From the NCBI GenBank assembly GCA_015066165.1, contig SVOX01000099.1:1-5753 (forward strand): DNA of 5,753 bases, given 5' to 3'. The DNA comes from Oscillospiraceae bacterium. Its GTDB lineage: Bacteria; Bacillota; Clostridia; Oscillospirales; Acutalibacteraceae. The translations under genes and the position numbers were made by a program. The notes below the pieces were generated by a model. It saw only the letters and a list, made by a program, of their open reading frames with translations, did no database searches and was not told where the DNA came from. Shown here in pieces: positions 5,305-5,753 of the stretch (position 1 is the first letter of the stretch; every line of letters starts with the position of its first letter).

Positions 5305-5753
5305 TTAAACCTTAGGCATTTCTTTTTCTTGGAAGTGCTTACCATAATAAGCATTTAAGTACATTTGCTTAATTTCACTCATAAGCGGATAACGTGGATT
5401 AGCGCCTGTACATTGGTCATCAAATGCCTGTTCGGTCATATCATCAAGGCGGTCAAGGAAGTCTTTTTCGTCAATGTCATAATCTTTAATGGTTTCCTTA
5501 ATGCCAACCTTTGCTTTAAGATCGTTTATCGCTTTAATAAGGTTTTCAAGTTTCTCCTCATCAGTCTTACCGCCAAGACCTAAATAATCGGCAATTTCGG
5601 CATAACGGGCAAGAGTATGCGGGTGGTCGTATTGAGAGAAGGTACCCATTTTTGCAGGTGCTTCACTTGCATTAAAGCGAATAACTTCTTCAATCATAAG
5701 AGCATTGGCAACACCGTGGGGCAGGTGGTGGAAAGCGCCAAGTTTGTGTGCCA
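5305..5753 (-). CDS. adhE: bifunctional acetaldehyde-CoA/alcohol dehydrogenase AdhE, C-terminal end (5' part off window)
   Basis: AdhE reduces acetyl-CoA to acetaldehyde and then ethanol with NADH, the redox-balancing end of fermentation, and assembles into cytoplasmic spirosome filaments. Only the last 148 of about 870 residues are here, from the iron-dependent alcohol dehydrogenase domain; the frame stays open to the right edge, so the ATG at 5697 is internal. Visible marks are AHKLGAFHHLPHGVANAL, in which the PHG histidine (codon 5716-5718) matches an iron ligand (E. coli H737), then FSQYDHP, YAEIADYLGL and the C-terminal AFDDQCTGANPRYPL typical of AdhE. The other iron ligands are off the window. 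The protein ends 11 residues after the conserved YYG, with no lysine/alanine-rich tail as in E. coli. A stand-alone iron alcohol dehydrogenase is less likely because the C-terminal motifs match the bifunctional family. The stop is followed 17 nt later by a kinase gene in the same direction. Confidence 0.94.
   Translation of the reverse strand, partial: AHKLGAFHHLPHGVANALMIEEVIRFNASEAPAKMGTFSQYDHPHTLARYAEIADYLGLGGKTDEEKLENLIKAINDLKAKVGIKETIKDYDIDEKDFLDRLDDMTEQAFDDQCTGANPRYPLMSEIKQMYLNAYYGKHFQEKEMPKV

Noticed and set aside
5288..5305. Upstream in-frame ATG at 5305 as the kinase start
   Set aside because: It overlaps the adhE stop codon and has no ribosome site of its own; the strong AAGGAGG lies downstream of it and fits the ATG at 5287.
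1..5753. Mobile elements, CRISPR arrays, tRNA or rRNA genes, toxin-antitoxin or phage-defence modules
   Set aside because: Reading both strands I saw no terminal repeats, transposase motifs, regularly spaced repeats or RNA-gene signatures; nearly all sequence is taken up by five ordinary genes and two short gaps.

Overview
The window is 5.75 kb of AT-rich bacterial DNA with every supported gene on the minus strand. The gene set and style point to a low-GC Clostridia-type Bacillota, probably an anaerobic fermenter able to form spores. The signs are strong AGGAGG-type ribosome sites, a CwlD-type spore-cortex amidase, a clostridial-looking GH2 beta-galactosidase and an AdhE. This is inferred from protein character; no 16S or other taxonomic marker is present.

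In transcription order (right to left on the given strand): (1) 5305-5753, the last 148 residues of bifunctional aldehyde/alcohol dehydrogenase AdhE, truncated by the window edge. (2) 4538-5287, a small APH/choline-kinase-fold phosphotransferase starting 17 nt after adhE, with its own strong ribosome site, so very likely in the adhE transcript. (3) 4460-4537, an intergenic gap with a perfect 10-bp inverted repeat next to a candidate extended -10 promoter. (4) 1637-4459, a full-length cytoplasmic GH2 beta-galactosidase with both catalytic glutamates intact. (5) 1450-1636, a dense regulatory gap: a good housekeeping promoter (TTGATT, 17 bp, TATAAT), a GC-rich hairpin plus T-run terminator about 30 nt downstream of the predicted transcription start, then a sigma-E-like promoter motif and a ribosome site. 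(6) 712-1449, a CwlD-like N-acetylmuramoyl-L-alanine amidase read from a GTG start. (7) 1-728, the N-terminal 242 residues of RadA/Sms, overlapping the end of cwlD by 17 nt and truncated by the left edge.

Functionally there are three unrelated blocks: fermentative ethanol/aldehyde metabolism with a kinase of unknown substrate, beta-galactoside hydrolysis, and a cwlD-radA pair combining spore-cortex maturation with recombination repair. I see no phage, insertion sequence, CRISPR, tRNA or rRNA, and no clearly novel multi-gene system. The most interesting part is 1450-1636. Promoter and terminator lie so close together that they predict a terminated RNA of about 70 nt or an attenuated leader for cwlD-radA. 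The longest open frame for cwlD runs back through this terminator, so an automatic annotation would probably give the wrong start.
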